DNA of 64,000 nucleotides from Nitrosomonas sp. (GTDB lineage: Bacteria; Pseudomonadota; Gammaproteobacteria; Burkholderiales; Nitrosomonadaceae): contig JADJES010000024.1 in assembly GCA_016708955.1 (NCBI GenBank), forward strand, positions 62,001 to 126,000, in the 5' to 3' direction. Position numbers and translations under genes: made by a program. Positions 27,011 through 36,127 of this stretch are shown here, piece by piece (within the stretch, counting starts at the first letter, position 1; every line of letters starts with the position of its first letter). Under the pieces are notes generated by a model. The model saw nothing but the letters and a program-made list of their open reading frames with translations, made no database searches and was not told where the DNA came from.

Positions 27011-27478
27011 ATGAAAGGCAATCAAAAAATTATCGATTTGCTGAACAAACTGCTGGCGGAGGAGTTGACCGCTATGGATCAATATTTTGCCCACTCGCGG
27101 ATGTACGAAGATTGGGGATTCAACAAACTGTACGAACGCATCAATCACGAAATGGACGATGAAAAGCAACACGCCGATCAATTGATCAAACGGATTTTGT
27201 TGCTCGAAGGTGTGCCGGTGATAGGTAACCGCAGCCCGCTGCGAATCGGCCAGGATGTGCCGGAGATGCTGCAAAACGATTTGATGCTAGAACGTTCGGT
27301 GATCACCGCGTTACGTGATGCCGTCGCGATTTGCGAACAGGCACAGGATTATCAAACGCGGGAAATTCTCGAAGGTATGCTTGCAGAGACAGAAGAAGAT
27401 CATGCGCATTGGCTGGAACAGCAATTGGGATTGATCAACAGAGTAGGACTACAGAATTATTTGCAATCGCAGATGTGA
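27011..27478 (+). CDS. bfr: Bacterioferritin lacking the haem-ligand methionine
   Basis: 155-residue four-helix iron-storage subunit starting MKGNQKIIDLLNKLL. Ferroxidase residues match E. coli Bfr numbering: E18, E51, H54, and the E127/H130 pair in AETEEDHAHW. Position 52, the methionine that binds inter-subunit haem in E. coli, is lysine here (HEMDDEKQHAD). It is therefore of the BfrA/alpha type that in other bacteria pairs with a haem-binding BfrB subunit. No second bfr is in the window. An AGAGGAG site precedes the ATG. Confidence 0.93.
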   Translation: MKGNQKIIDLLNKLLAEELTAMDQYFAHSRMYEDWGFNKLYERINHEMDDEKQHADQLIKRILLLEGVPVIGNRSPLRIGQDVPEMLQNDLMLERSVITALRDAVAICEQAQDYQTREILEGMLAETEEDHAHWLEQQLGLINRVGLQNYLQSQM

Positions 27479-27783
27479 TTGAGGCTGTAACGCTCATGGC
27501 ACCAGCAGCAATCTGTGTCATGAGCGATGACTTCAAACCGATCTCGCACTCATAAAATCACGTTCAGCTTAGATTCTCCAAACGGTCTGAGAAATAACCC
27601 CCCAATTAACCGCCTGCTTGTTGTTTTAAAGAATACTCGCTGAATCTATCATTGTCTCCGGAATCACAAAAACGCCTAGCCTTTAACTTCAAGGCTATGA
27701 TTTCCGCATATAATCACAACGCCCTCACGGCCTAGTCCGCTATCGGTCGTGCAAACCCTCTACTAAAATAAATTGTTCTTTGC
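27479..27783. other. Intergenic space between bfr and the hybrid kinase
   Basis: About 305 bases with no gene recognised. It must contain the promoter of the kinase gene, but no consensus could be singled out. Confidence 0.4.
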
Positions 27784-30621
27784 ATGCTGGATCAGATCCA
27801 AATATCAACCGGAGTGTCTTTGAAGATCATACGACACAATGCCTATGCGGCTATTGGTTATGTCCTATTTGGCTTCCTGGGATTGTTACTCGCGATTCCG
27901 CCGGGTTATGCGAGTCCGGTTTTTCCTGCCGCTGGTTTAGCGCTCGCATTGACTCTGGTGTCGGGTTACCGCCTGTTGCCGGGCATCTGGATTGGCTCGT
28001 TGGGACTCAATATCTGGGTTGCTTGGAATCAGAACGATCTAACGCAGAGTAGTGTCCTGATTGCGGCGCTCTTAGGAATGGGTGCGATGCTGCAAGCCGC
28101 GCTAGGTGCTTGGCTTGTCCGCAGATTCGTCAAGGAGCGCTGGCAAATTTTGATGCGGGAACAAGAGATCTTCACGTTTTTTCTGCTGAGCGGCCCATTG
28201 TCTTGCATGATCTCAGCCAGTGTCGCGCATCTGACCCTGTTCTTTTCCGGCGCGATCGGTGCAGACGGTATCTCGTGGTCATGGTGGAACTGGTGGTCCG
28301 GCGATACCTTTGGTGTGCTCGTCTTCGCACCGTTGTCGCTGGCTTTTTTCGGCAGCCAATCCTACTGGAAAACGCGAAAGGCCGTCATTGCTCCCATTAC
28401 GCTGATTCTGGTGATGTTGATCGTTACGGGATCTATTAACACATCGAAACTTGAAAACAGGCAACAGCAAGCCGAAATTCAGAGCATTGGGCAAAACATC
28501 GCTTTCCAGTTACAGGAACGTTTCAATGCCTACAACGAAACGCTATCGGCTTTGCGGCGTTTGATCGAGCTGAATCCGGATATGAGCTACGGGCAGTTCG
28601 ATTACTTTACTCAAGAGATATTGCAGGATTATCAGAGCATTGCAGGATTAAGCTACAATTATCTTGTACGTGACCGAGACCGGGCTCTCTTCGAGCGAGC
28701 CCAATCAGGAAATGTTCCTGGGAAACCGTTCCAAATAACCGAATTGAATGCCCAGGGCGAGTTAACTGTTGCAAGCAAGCGGCCGGAGTATATTGCCGTG
28801 ATCTATATGGCACCGCTTGGAAGCAATCAAAGGGCAATCGGTTACGATATTTATTCCAATCCCGTTCGGGCAGAAGCCATTGACCGCGCCCGGCATTCCG
28901 GCCAGCCAGCGGCAACCGGTTTGATCAATTTGGTGCAGGACCAACACAATAAGGCGGGCATATTGGTACTGCATCCTGTTCATCGCCAGATTTTTGATCA
29001 GAATGGCCCCGAACATCCGCCGGAATTTATCGGTTTTGTGGTGGGTGCATTAAAAATTCCCGATATGGTTAACTTCGCCGTCGGCCACGTTGCTGCGCCT
29101 GGTATTGTTTTTCAATTGCGAGATTCTGCCGGGCACCGCGATCGTCAATTGCTGTTCAGTTCAGCGTCAGGAAGTGCAACGGATACCAATCTTGATTGGC
29201 GGACAACGCTGATGATGGCTGATCGTAGCTGGGAATTAATCATTTCTCCGGACACGAGCTGGTTGAATGCGCACCGGCCATGGCAGGCCTGGGCGCTGAG
29301 CTTTGGTGGATTGCTGGTGGCCAGCATGCTGCAGATATTGATGTTAGTGACTACGGGTAGAACCTTGCTGATTCAGGAAACCGTCGATGAGCAGACGGCA
29401 CAATTGCGTGCGAACAGCGAAGCGCTCCGGCAGGCTAAGGTTGCTGCAGAATCGGCTAATTTAGCCAAGAGCCAGTTTCTGGCGACCATGTCTCATGAAA
29501 TTCGGACGCCTCTGAATGGCATTCTGGGCATGGCCTACCTGCTCCAAAAGCCGGACATCAAAGATAACGAGCGACTGGATTACGCCCGGGTAATCATGAC
29601 CTCCGGAAACAACTTGTTGATCATACTCAACGATATCCTTGACTTGTCAAAAATTGAAGCCGGACAGATCAAATTGGAAAGCCATGTTTTTGATCCCGGA
29701 CAATTGATGCTGGAAACGGCGGCACTATTTGCCGAGAGTGCGAATATGAAAGGACTGGCACTCAATGTGTCATGGCACGGAAAACCACGAATGCGATACT
29801 GTTCGGACTCGGTCAGAATCAGCCAGATGCTGGCTAATCTGGTTAACAATGCCATCAAGTTTACGCCGCAAGGTTTTGTGCATATCGAGGCACGCGAAAT
29901 CAGAAGCGCATCAGCGGAAACGATGCTGGAGTTTACCGCGACCGATAGCGGCATTGGCATTCCTGCCGACAAGCACGATAGACTGTTCAAGCTTTTTTCT
30001 CAGGTGGATGCTTCGACAACCCGGCAATACGGCGGTACCGGTCTTGGTCTTTCCATCGTACACAATTTGGCTCGATTGCTGGGAGGATGCGTCGGGTTCG
30101 AAAGCCAGGAAGGCAAAGGTACGAGAATATGGTTCCAGATCCGTGTTAACCCGGCCAGCGTCGACGATGCAGGCAATCTTGCCGCAGGCGATACCATTAC
30201 CGGTGTTGTACCGGCGCAAAAAAATTCTCAGGAAGCCGGTTTGATTTTGGTGGCTGAGGATAATGCGATCAGCCGCACGGTAATCGTCTCTTTATTGGAA
30301 AATCAGGGATTCCGCTGCGAGGTTGTTGGAAATGGCCAGGAAGCGGTGAATGCGGTCATGCAGGGGATGCAGCCTGTGCTGGTGCTGATGGATTGCGAAA
30401 TGCCGGTGACGAATGGTTATCAAGCGACAGAAAAGATTCGTCAATGGGAACGGGAAACCGGAAAAACGCATCTGCCGATTATTGCCTTGACTGCAAATGC
30501 ATTCGAGGATAACCGTCAGCGGTGCTTTGCAGCAGGGATGGATGACTTTCTTTCCAAACCCGTCAATATGAATCTTTTGGTGGCGACGCTCAATAAGTGG
30601 GTTACTGAGAAAACCGGCTAA
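27784..30621 (+). CDS. MASE1-CHASE hybrid sensor histidine kinase with receiver domain
   Basis: 945-residue inner-membrane kinase. Residues about 15-225 form a multi-helix MASE1-type sensor (GYVLFGFLGLLLAIPPGYASPVFPAAGLALAL). A periplasmic CHASE-like domain covers about 235-490 (EIQSIGQNIAFQLQERFNAY, LSYNYLVRDRDRALFE, IGYDIYSNPVR). One more helix lies near 505-525 and then a linker coil. HisKA has H571 in MSHEIRTPLNGILGM. The HATPase domain has NLVNNAIKFT, DSGIGIP and GGTGLGLSIV. The C-terminal receiver has D870 in VLMDCEMP and the FLSKPVN lysine. No output domain is present, so phosphate probably passes to a separate Hpt protein or regulator not seen here. CHASE domains bind small extracellular ligands; the ligand is unknown. 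Confidence 0.92.
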   Translation: MLDQIQISTGVSLKIIRHNAYAAIGYVLFGFLGLLLAIPPGYASPVFPAAGLALALTLVSGYRLLPGIWIGSLGLNIWVAWNQNDLTQSSVLIAALLGMGAMLQAALGAWLVRRFVKERWQILMREQEIFTFFLLSGPLSCMISASVAHLTLFFSGAIGADGISWSWWNWWSGDTFGVLVFAPLSLAFFGSQSYWKTRKAVIAPITLILVMLIVTGSINTSKLENRQQQAEIQSIGQNIAFQLQERFNAYNETLSALRRLIELNPDMSYGQFDYFTQEILQDYQSIAGLSYNYLVRDRDRALFERAQSGNVPGKPFQITELNAQGELTVASKRPEYIAVIYMAPLGSNQRAIGYDIYSNPVRAEAIDRARHSGQPAATGLINLVQDQHNKAGILVLHPVHRQIFDQNGPEHPPEFIGFVVGALKIPDMVNFAVGHVAAPGIVFQLRDSAGHRDRQLLFSSASGSATDTNLDWRTTLMMADRSWELIISPDTSWLNAHRPWQAWALSFGGLLVASMLQILMLVTTGRTLLIQETVDEQTAQLRANSEALRQAKVAAESANLAKSQFLATMSHEIRTPLNGILGMAYLLQKPDIKDNERLDYARVIMTSGNNLLIILNDILDLSKIEAGQIKLESHVFDPGQLMLETAALFAESANMKGLALNVSWHGKPRMRYCSDSVRISQMLANLVNNAIKFTPQGFVHIEAREIRSASAETMLEFTATDSGIGIPADKHDRLFKLFSQVDASTTRQYGGTGLGLSIVHNLARLLGGCVGFESQEGKGTRIWFQIRVNPASVDDAGNLAAGDTITGVVPAQKNSQEAGLILVAEDNAISRTVIVSLLENQGFRCEVVGNGQEAVNAVMQGMQPVLVLMDCEMPVTNGYQATEKIRQWERETGKTHLPIIALTANAFEDNRQRCFAAGMDDFLSKPVNMNLLVATLNKWVTEKTG

Positions 30622-30779
30622 ATGTTCAGTCAGGATAGCGTTATATTTGAATCCGCTTTTAACACCGGAAGAGAAGTGAGCATCGTTTTTAAAGGTTTGC
30701 TAATTTGCTGCTGCCGCCAGTTCAAACTACTCGCCGAGCCCCGGCGGTTTCGCGCCGCCGAGGGATCGCCGCATGACGA

Positions 30780-32897
30780 TTAGGTGCCTACCACGCCACC
30801 GTCATCTTTGGTAATGACAATCACCGACGAACGGGGTTTAGAGACCGATGTTCCGGTGAAGGTGGTCGGTCCGTTAAAACCGTTGTCCGGCCAGCTTGAA
30901 TTGTCGGTGAAGTTGATTCGCCAATCTTCGCCCGGATGCTGAATGCCGACAAACATGCTGCGGCCATCTGGCGTAGTAACCACGCCGGTCACTTCGCAGT
31001 TCGGCGGGCTGGTCAGAAAACGCTTGGTTTCTCCGGTTGCAGGATCGGCGCACATCATGACGTTACCGCCGATGTTGATCCAATCGCCTTTGGCATCGCC
31101 TTGCTGGTCGGTTTGAATCCACAAACGGCCATCCCGGTCGAACCACAAACCGTCGGGAGCGCCGTAATCGTCGCCGTTGATGGCGCCTTTGTAGCTGTCG
31201 GAGCCGGTTGAGTCGTAACTGCTTCCAAGCGCCTTGGCCGAAACCTTGTCACCGCAACGTACGAAGATGTCCCAACTAAAACCGGTAGCGCGGACATCCG
31301 CATTATCTTCCCGCCAGCGGATAATATGGCCGTAGTCGTTATCCGGACGCGGATTGGCGCTATCCACCGGCGGATTGGAACTGCCGGCGTTGCTGGTACC
31401 ATCGACATTGTTGCTGGATGCCGGCGTATTGCCGCGGCGGCTGTTGTTGGTCAACGTCATATAAATTTCACCGGTGACCGGGTGCGCCGCACCCCATTCC
31501 GGACGATCCATCATGGTTGCGCCAAGCCGGTCGGCTGCCTGGCGGGTTTTTATCAATACTTCCGCCTGGCTGCCAAAACCGTTCTCGGGGGTCAATCCGT
31601 TCTCTCCCCACACCAGCGGCAGCCATTCGCCGCTGCTATCGGCGTTAAACCGGGCAACATACAGCGTGCCCTGATCCAGCATATTAGGATCGGTGGCTTG
31701 CGGATTACCGCTCCATTTTTTGGCGCAAACAAACTTATAAATATATTCGTTGCGCTCATCGTCTCCCATATAAAAAGCAACATTGTTATAGCGGTCGATC
31801 ACTATTTGCGCGCCTTCGTGCTTCATACGTCCCATTGCAGTACGTTTGACCGGGGTGCTCCAAGGGTTGGTCGGATCGATTTCGACCACCCAGCCGAAAC
31901 GATTGGGTTCATTAGGATGCAAGTCGACGCGGAACCGCTCGTCCACTTCGTGCCAGCGGTAGCCGAAACCGCCTTTTACTACACCGTAACGCGTTTGCCC
32001 CTTGAGAATATTGAATTTGCGATCGATGTCCAACTCACCGACAACATCACCGGTTTCATTGGAAAAGTAGCCGTTCCAGTTTTCTTCGCAGGCTAAATAA
32101 GTCCCCCACGGCGTATAACCATGCGCGCAGTTGTTCAAGGTACCCAGCACCTTTTTGCCGCTTGGGTCTGCCGCGGTTTTCATGAGCGCGTGACCGGCTG
32201 CCGGTCCGCTGATCCGGCACGGCGTGTTGCCGGTAATGCGGCGATTCAATGGCCAGTTGCGATTGACTGTCCATTGATTGCGTTTCTTTTCAATCCCGAC
32301 GATATTGACGCCGTGCGCCGCTTGTTGCGCACGCACCATTTCGAGGGTGATAGAGGCCTTGGCATAATCAGCGGCGGGGCTAATATTGTTGACCAGTGGC
32401 GGATCGCAGTATTCGCTGTTGGTGACCAATAACCCGCGGCTATTACCTGCCAACCCCGGTAACGGAAAATAATGCATGCCGTCGGTATGCGCGCCGTAGC
32501 AATGCAACTGGGTGGCTTCGTCCATCGCCGAAACGGTATCCCAATGCGGTTCTTTGGTAATGGAATCCCCCCAGGATATCAATACCTTGGCGGTGTAGCC
32601 CTCCGGTACGGTCACTGCATCCGTCATCGGCACCAAACTCGGCGCCACCGGATTAAAACTGATTGGCGCAAGCGGTGATGGCGCCGCTTCGGCAAGGTTC
32701 GCCATGCTGCCGACCACTGCTGTCCCGAGAACGGTCATTGCGGTGATACCCGCAGTGGCGCTGGCGGATGATTTGAGAAATTCTCGCCGTGTCAGCGTGC
32801 ATTGTCCGATGATATCCGTTATGGCTGTATTATTGCTGTCGTTGCAGGTAGTATCGTTGGATTTAAGCCTGCTATCTGGGTGTAAGTTACTGCTCAT
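30780..32897 (-). CDS. phoX: Tat-exported PhoX-family alkaline phosphatase (DUF839)
   Basis: 705-residue periplasmic phosphomonoesterase of the PhoX class, which uses Ca2+ and Fe3+. The twin-arginine signal TRREFLKSSASATAGI starts near residue 36, after a longer than usual N-terminal extension. PhoX core segments are visible: CYGAHTDGMHYFPLP, GLLVTNSEYCDPPLV, CAHGYTPWGTYLACEENWNGYF, GRMKHEGAQI, PEWGAAHPVTGEIYMTLTNNSRR and APDGLWFDRDGRLWIQTD. An AGGAGA site precedes the ATG. A GC-rich stem-loop at about 30739-30763 lies in the space to the convergent kinase gene. Likely role: phosphate release from organic phosphates. Confidence 0.92.
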   Translation of the reverse strand: MSSNLHPDSRLKSNDTTCNDSNNTAITDIIGQCTLTRREFLKSSASATAGITAMTVLGTAVVGSMANLAEAAPSPLAPISFNPVAPSLVPMTDAVTVPEGYTAKVLISWGDSITKEPHWDTVSAMDEATQLHCYGAHTDGMHYFPLPGLAGNSRGLLVTNSEYCDPPLVNNISPAADYAKASITLEMVRAQQAAHGVNIVGIEKKRNQWTVNRNWPLNRRITGNTPCRISGPAAGHALMKTAADPSGKKVLGTLNNCAHGYTPWGTYLACEENWNGYFSNETGDVVGELDIDRKFNILKGQTRYGVVKGGFGYRWHEVDERFRVDLHPNEPNRFGWVVEIDPTNPWSTPVKRTAMGRMKHEGAQIVIDRYNNVAFYMGDDERNEYIYKFVCAKKWSGNPQATDPNMLDQGTLYVARFNADSSGEWLPLVWGENGLTPENGFGSQAEVLIKTRQAADRLGATMMDRPEWGAAHPVTGEIYMTLTNNSRRGNTPASSNNVDGTSNAGSSNPPVDSANPRPDNDYGHIIRWREDNADVRATGFSWDIFVRCGDKVSAKALGSSYDSTGSDSYKGAINGDDYGAPDGLWFDRDGRLWIQTDQQGDAKGDWINIGGNVMMCADPATGETKRFLTSPPNCEVTGVVTTPDGRSMFVGIQHPGEDWRINFTDNSSWPDNGFNGPTTFTGTSVSKPRSSVIVITKDDGGVVGT

Positions 32898-33004
32898 GCT
32901 GTCTCCTTCTTTACTGTGATTTGTTGTTCAAAAATCTTAATCTGTGGGAGTGACAGCTTGATGACACTGGGGTTAAATTTTCATGATGGTTTGATAACGG
33001 ATGG

Positions 33005-33553
33005 TTGCGGTTTGCCGTTGCCCTCCGGACAACAGTAACTCTGCGCATCGGCGACAATGTGGTGATATCGACCGGTGCGATTGTGGTTGGTGGAGCGGAG
33101 ATTGGCAGCGGGTCGATTATCGGCGCTGGTGCGGTAGTTACCGGACGCTGTGAACCGTTGGGCATTTATGCCGGCATACCGGCTAGGCGGCTACGGGACC
33201 GTTTTGATCAACGCATGGCGGAGTTGTATGCGCAGGTGCGATTACCCCAAGTGTCAGCCGAGGATGTTAGTAAACTACCCGCGCTACTTGCCCGGCTGGC
33301 CTGTGGCGAAATGGCATTAAACGATTACATGAGTAGCGTGCGTTTGTTGCAGGATAGGCCGAAGATTCTTCTGGAAGGTTCGATTGGCAAAGGCAGCGCG
33401 ATTAATCTGATGAAAATCCTGGGCTATAGCATTGGTGGACAGAAGGTGACTAACACGGATCTGGATGCCTATTTCGGTCAGATCTGGCGCAAGGAAGGCG
33501 ATAATGTGCGCTGGAGCCCGGATATTTTTGCGGAATTGCAGTTGATTCAGTGA
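33005..33553 (+). pseudogene. 5'-truncated hexapeptide-repeat acyltransferase
   Basis: The frame begins without a start or ribosome site and immediately reads the end of a left-handed beta-helix, IGDNVVISTGAIVVGGAEIGSGSIIGAGAVV...YAGIPARRLRDRF, as in serine or sugar acetyltransferases. It then has an uncharacterised helical C-terminal part of about 110 residues ending AELQLIQ. Typical family members would carry more beta-helix repeats upstream, but a stop at 32984 and the divergent phoX promoter region occupy that place. Probably a remnant of a larger transferase gene. The residual protein is unlikely to fold into a working enzyme. Confidence 0.55.
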
Positions 33554-33611
33554 TCGTCCTGATAGTCCGTTTTTCCAGCGCTTCCGCCGCTATGGTTGAT
33601 TGTTCAACCCG

Positions 33612-34205
33612 CTACCAATAACGGAAATTGCCGGTATCCAAGTGGACAAAGTTGGAGGAAGGATAGTAACCGACGCCACCGGCTTGTAACGACATCGCTG
33701 CGGCGCGGATATCGGAGAGCTTGCGTCCCGGTAAGCGAATGTCGATGGCCTTTCCATGCGTATGCATGCTGTTTTTAGCAACACCACCGCTTTGTTCCGC
33801 CAACTTGGCATTGGTCGCAGGGGAGCGGTATGCCGAGACCACATGGAATTCCTGATTGGTTCTCAGCCTGTGTTGCAGCAGATGCAGAAAATCGAATAGC
33901 TCCGGATCTATTCGATAGCGGTCACCGGTACGATGGTCGCGCAACACATGATTGATTGCGCGCATTCCTTCAGGAATATAGCGGCCATTGGCCCAGAAGG
34001 TTGCACGCGTGCGTTCGCCGGTGTGTAAGTTAAGAAAACTCAGTTTCTTTTCGAAGGGTTTTTTGATTGCTGCATGAACAGAGGTTGCGGCCATTGGTAG
34101 CGTCAGCAAAGTGCATGCGCCTAATCCTGCTTTTAGAAAGTGGCGGCGGCTTAGTTCTGGTTCTGTTTCGGATAAGTGGGTTTGATTTAGAAAGTTTCGT
34201 ATCAT
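33612..34205 (-). CDS. mepK: Tat-exported murein endopeptidase, DUF882/YcbK (MepK) family
   Basis: 197-residue zinc peptidase of the M15A type. In E. coli MepK cuts meso-DAP-meso-DAP (3-3) cross-links. The N-terminus has a twin-arginine motif, SRRHFLKAG, then a hydrophobic stretch. The catalytic domain shows FHVVSAYRSPATNAKLA, the MHTHGKAIDIRLPG zinc/catalytic motif (HxxGxAxD) and a final NFVHLDTG histidine. It lies 50 bases downstream of the LdtD-like gene that makes 3-3 cross-links, the same neighbourhood as ycbB-ycbK in enterobacteria. Confidence 0.92.
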   Translation of the reverse strand: MIRNFLNQTHLSETEPELSRRHFLKAGLGACTLLTLPMAATSVHAAIKKPFEKKLSFLNLHTGERTRATFWANGRYIPEGMRAINHVLRDHRTGDRYRIDPELFDFLHLLQHRLRTNQEFHVVSAYRSPATNAKLAEQSGGVAKNSMHTHGKAIDIRLPGRKLSDIRAAAMSLQAGGVGYYPSSNFVHLDTGNFRYW

Positions 34206-34255
34206 CGGCTATTTTCTCCCTGAAAATGTTGCGAATGTGTGCGAATAATCGATTA

Positions 34256-35890
34256 TTACCAGCGCGCATACCGCAAAGCGCGCGTATCCCGATCATAAAT
34301 GTCAGACGAAAAGTGGACCTTTTCTTGCTCATCAATCCAGGCCGTAATATACACTAAGTAAACCGGTAGTGGTTTGGGTAAATGCACGGTGGCGGTTTGG
34401 CCGTTTTCCATATCAGCAAGGAATTTCTCGGGTAGCTCTTGTTTACCCAGTGCAAATGCCGCAAATTCCAGCGGTTTTTCCAGCCGGATACACCCGGAAC
34501 TGAATGTGCGAATATCCCTCTGGAAAAGTGACTTGGACGGCGTATCGTGCAAATAAATATCAAATGAATTGGAAAACATGAATTTAATTCTGCCTAATGC
34601 ATTGTTTTTTCCTGGATCTTGGCGCAAAACATAGGGGAATCTGTGTTTGATTGCTTGCCAATCGATCGTGTCCGGATCGATGGCTTCAGCATTCCGGTCA
34701 TGACTCGGAAAAACTTTGATATTTAACGAGGTGAAATGACTCGGATCGCTCTGCTGTTTCGGTAGTAAGTCTTTACGCGCAATACTGTCAGGAATATTCC
34801 AGTACGGATTCAGAATCATATGCGAGAGCCGGCCATTAAAAGTAGGCGTTGAACGGTAATCGCGCCCGACGATAATGCGCATATCGAGAACAGGTTTTTC
34901 TTTTTCGACGACTGTAAGGCGGAATCCGGCCGTGTTGACCAGCACGTAGCGTTCACCCAGATTTCTCGGAAGCCAACGCAGGCGCTCCATATTGATACGC
35001 AGTTGGCGAATTTTCCTATCAAGCGGGACATTTAGGGCGCGGATGGTGTTTTTGCCGATAACGCCGTCGGTATTTAGTCCATGCTGTGCTTGAAATGCCT
35101 GAATGGCCGTAACCAGCTCGTCATCGTAGTGAGCGCTTTCTGTGGGAGCAAGGTGATATTCATCGATTCCATCGGCGGCATACGCTTGCGCGATGCGTTG
35201 GCGGATCAATGGGATGATTGCATTCGTTGTGCCCGGGTGTATGGATGGCGTACTGGGGATAGTTATCCATTCTGTATGGCTGCTAAGAAGTGTCTGGTAG
35301 CGCGCCAGTGTTTTCTTAAGTAATTGATAGCTTGGCTGCTTTGGGGATAAATCATTGAGCGATTGCTGTAGCCGGTTCGTTTTGATTGCTTCGACCAAGA
35401 AAGGAACTGCATCGAAGTCAAGTTGTGGAATATGCCAATCCGAATCAGCCTTAACCGCTGTGAACCGTCCGCGTGATAAATCCCGTGCCAATGTCAACAG
35501 CGCATGCGTCGTGTGCACTTCCAAATCTATCGCCGCGGGTAAAGACTGGCTGGCTTGCTGCTGCAGTTGTAGTAATTGTTGCAATTGATAGTCGTGACTA
35601 TCCAGCCCCTCTGATTCAGCGCTGGCGATGAAAGTGAATGCTGTTTCGAGTAGAGATGATCCCGATTCCTGCGTTACCCACACCGGCTGATAATTCCGTG
35701 CGATGTAAAAGCGCTGTAAATCGGCAGTTTCAGTTTTGCTCAAGCCAAACGAAGCGAGTTTTGAGAAGTGTTGCTCTATTGCTTTCGCTTCAATGATCAG
35801 TGCATAAGAAATCGTTGAATTTAATAGAAAAAAAGCGTAACAAAAGAATCGGAAAACCAATGAGATGGATTTAAATGGATAGTACGGCAA
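34256..35890 (-). CDS. ldtD: L,D-transpeptidase, YcbB/LdtD family
   Basis: 544-residue periplasmic enzyme forming 3-3 peptidoglycan cross-links. An N-terminal signal/anchor (SLVFRFFCYAFFLLNSTISYA) is followed by a scaffold region. A peptidoglycan-binding segment reads LVTAIQAFQAQHGLNTDGVIGKNTI near 260-285. The YkuD domain has MILNPYWNIPDSIARKDLLP, IYLHDTPSKSLFQ and the catalytic SSGCIRLEKP with C467. Family architecture is complete. It is grouped with mepK, giving a maker-and-cutter pair for the same bond. Confidence 0.93.
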   Translation of the reverse strand: MPYYPFKSISLVFRFFCYAFFLLNSTISYALIIEAKAIEQHFSKLASFGLSKTETADLQRFYIARNYQPVWVTQESGSSLLETAFTFIASAESEGLDSHDYQLQQLLQLQQQASQSLPAAIDLEVHTTHALLTLARDLSRGRFTAVKADSDWHIPQLDFDAVPFLVEAIKTNRLQQSLNDLSPKQPSYQLLKKTLARYQTLLSSHTEWITIPSTPSIHPGTTNAIIPLIRQRIAQAYAADGIDEYHLAPTESAHYDDELVTAIQAFQAQHGLNTDGVIGKNTIRALNVPLDRKIRQLRINMERLRWLPRNLGERYVLVNTAGFRLTVVEKEKPVLDMRIIVGRDYRSTPTFNGRLSHMILNPYWNIPDSIARKDLLPKQQSDPSHFTSLNIKVFPSHDRNAEAIDPDTIDWQAIKHRFPYVLRQDPGKNNALGRIKFMFSNSFDIYLHDTPSKSLFQRDIRTFSSGCIRLEKPLEFAAFALGKQELPEKFLADMENGQTATVHLPKPLPVYLVYITAWIDEQEKVHFSSDIYDRDTRALRYARW

Positions 35891-36127
35891 ACTGTGGTTC
35901 CTTTCGATGCGGCAATGTTTTTATCAGGGATTGCCGGATTTTACCATCAATGCCTGCTTTCACGTATTGGGGTGAAAGGTAAAATCACCGCGTAATTCTC
36001 GATTTTTAATCAAAAAGGGCTTATTGAAGACGCGGTAGCGCGTTTGACTAAATATCCGGCATTACGTATATTTGGCACGGTGAGAACAGGAATTATAATA
36101 TAAGTAACTGAATTATAATAATAAATT

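Noticed and set aside
31326..32096. 256-residue open frame opposite phoX
   Set aside because: It lies antisense to strongly conserved PhoX motifs and has no ribosome site or recognisable domain; a GC-driven shadow.
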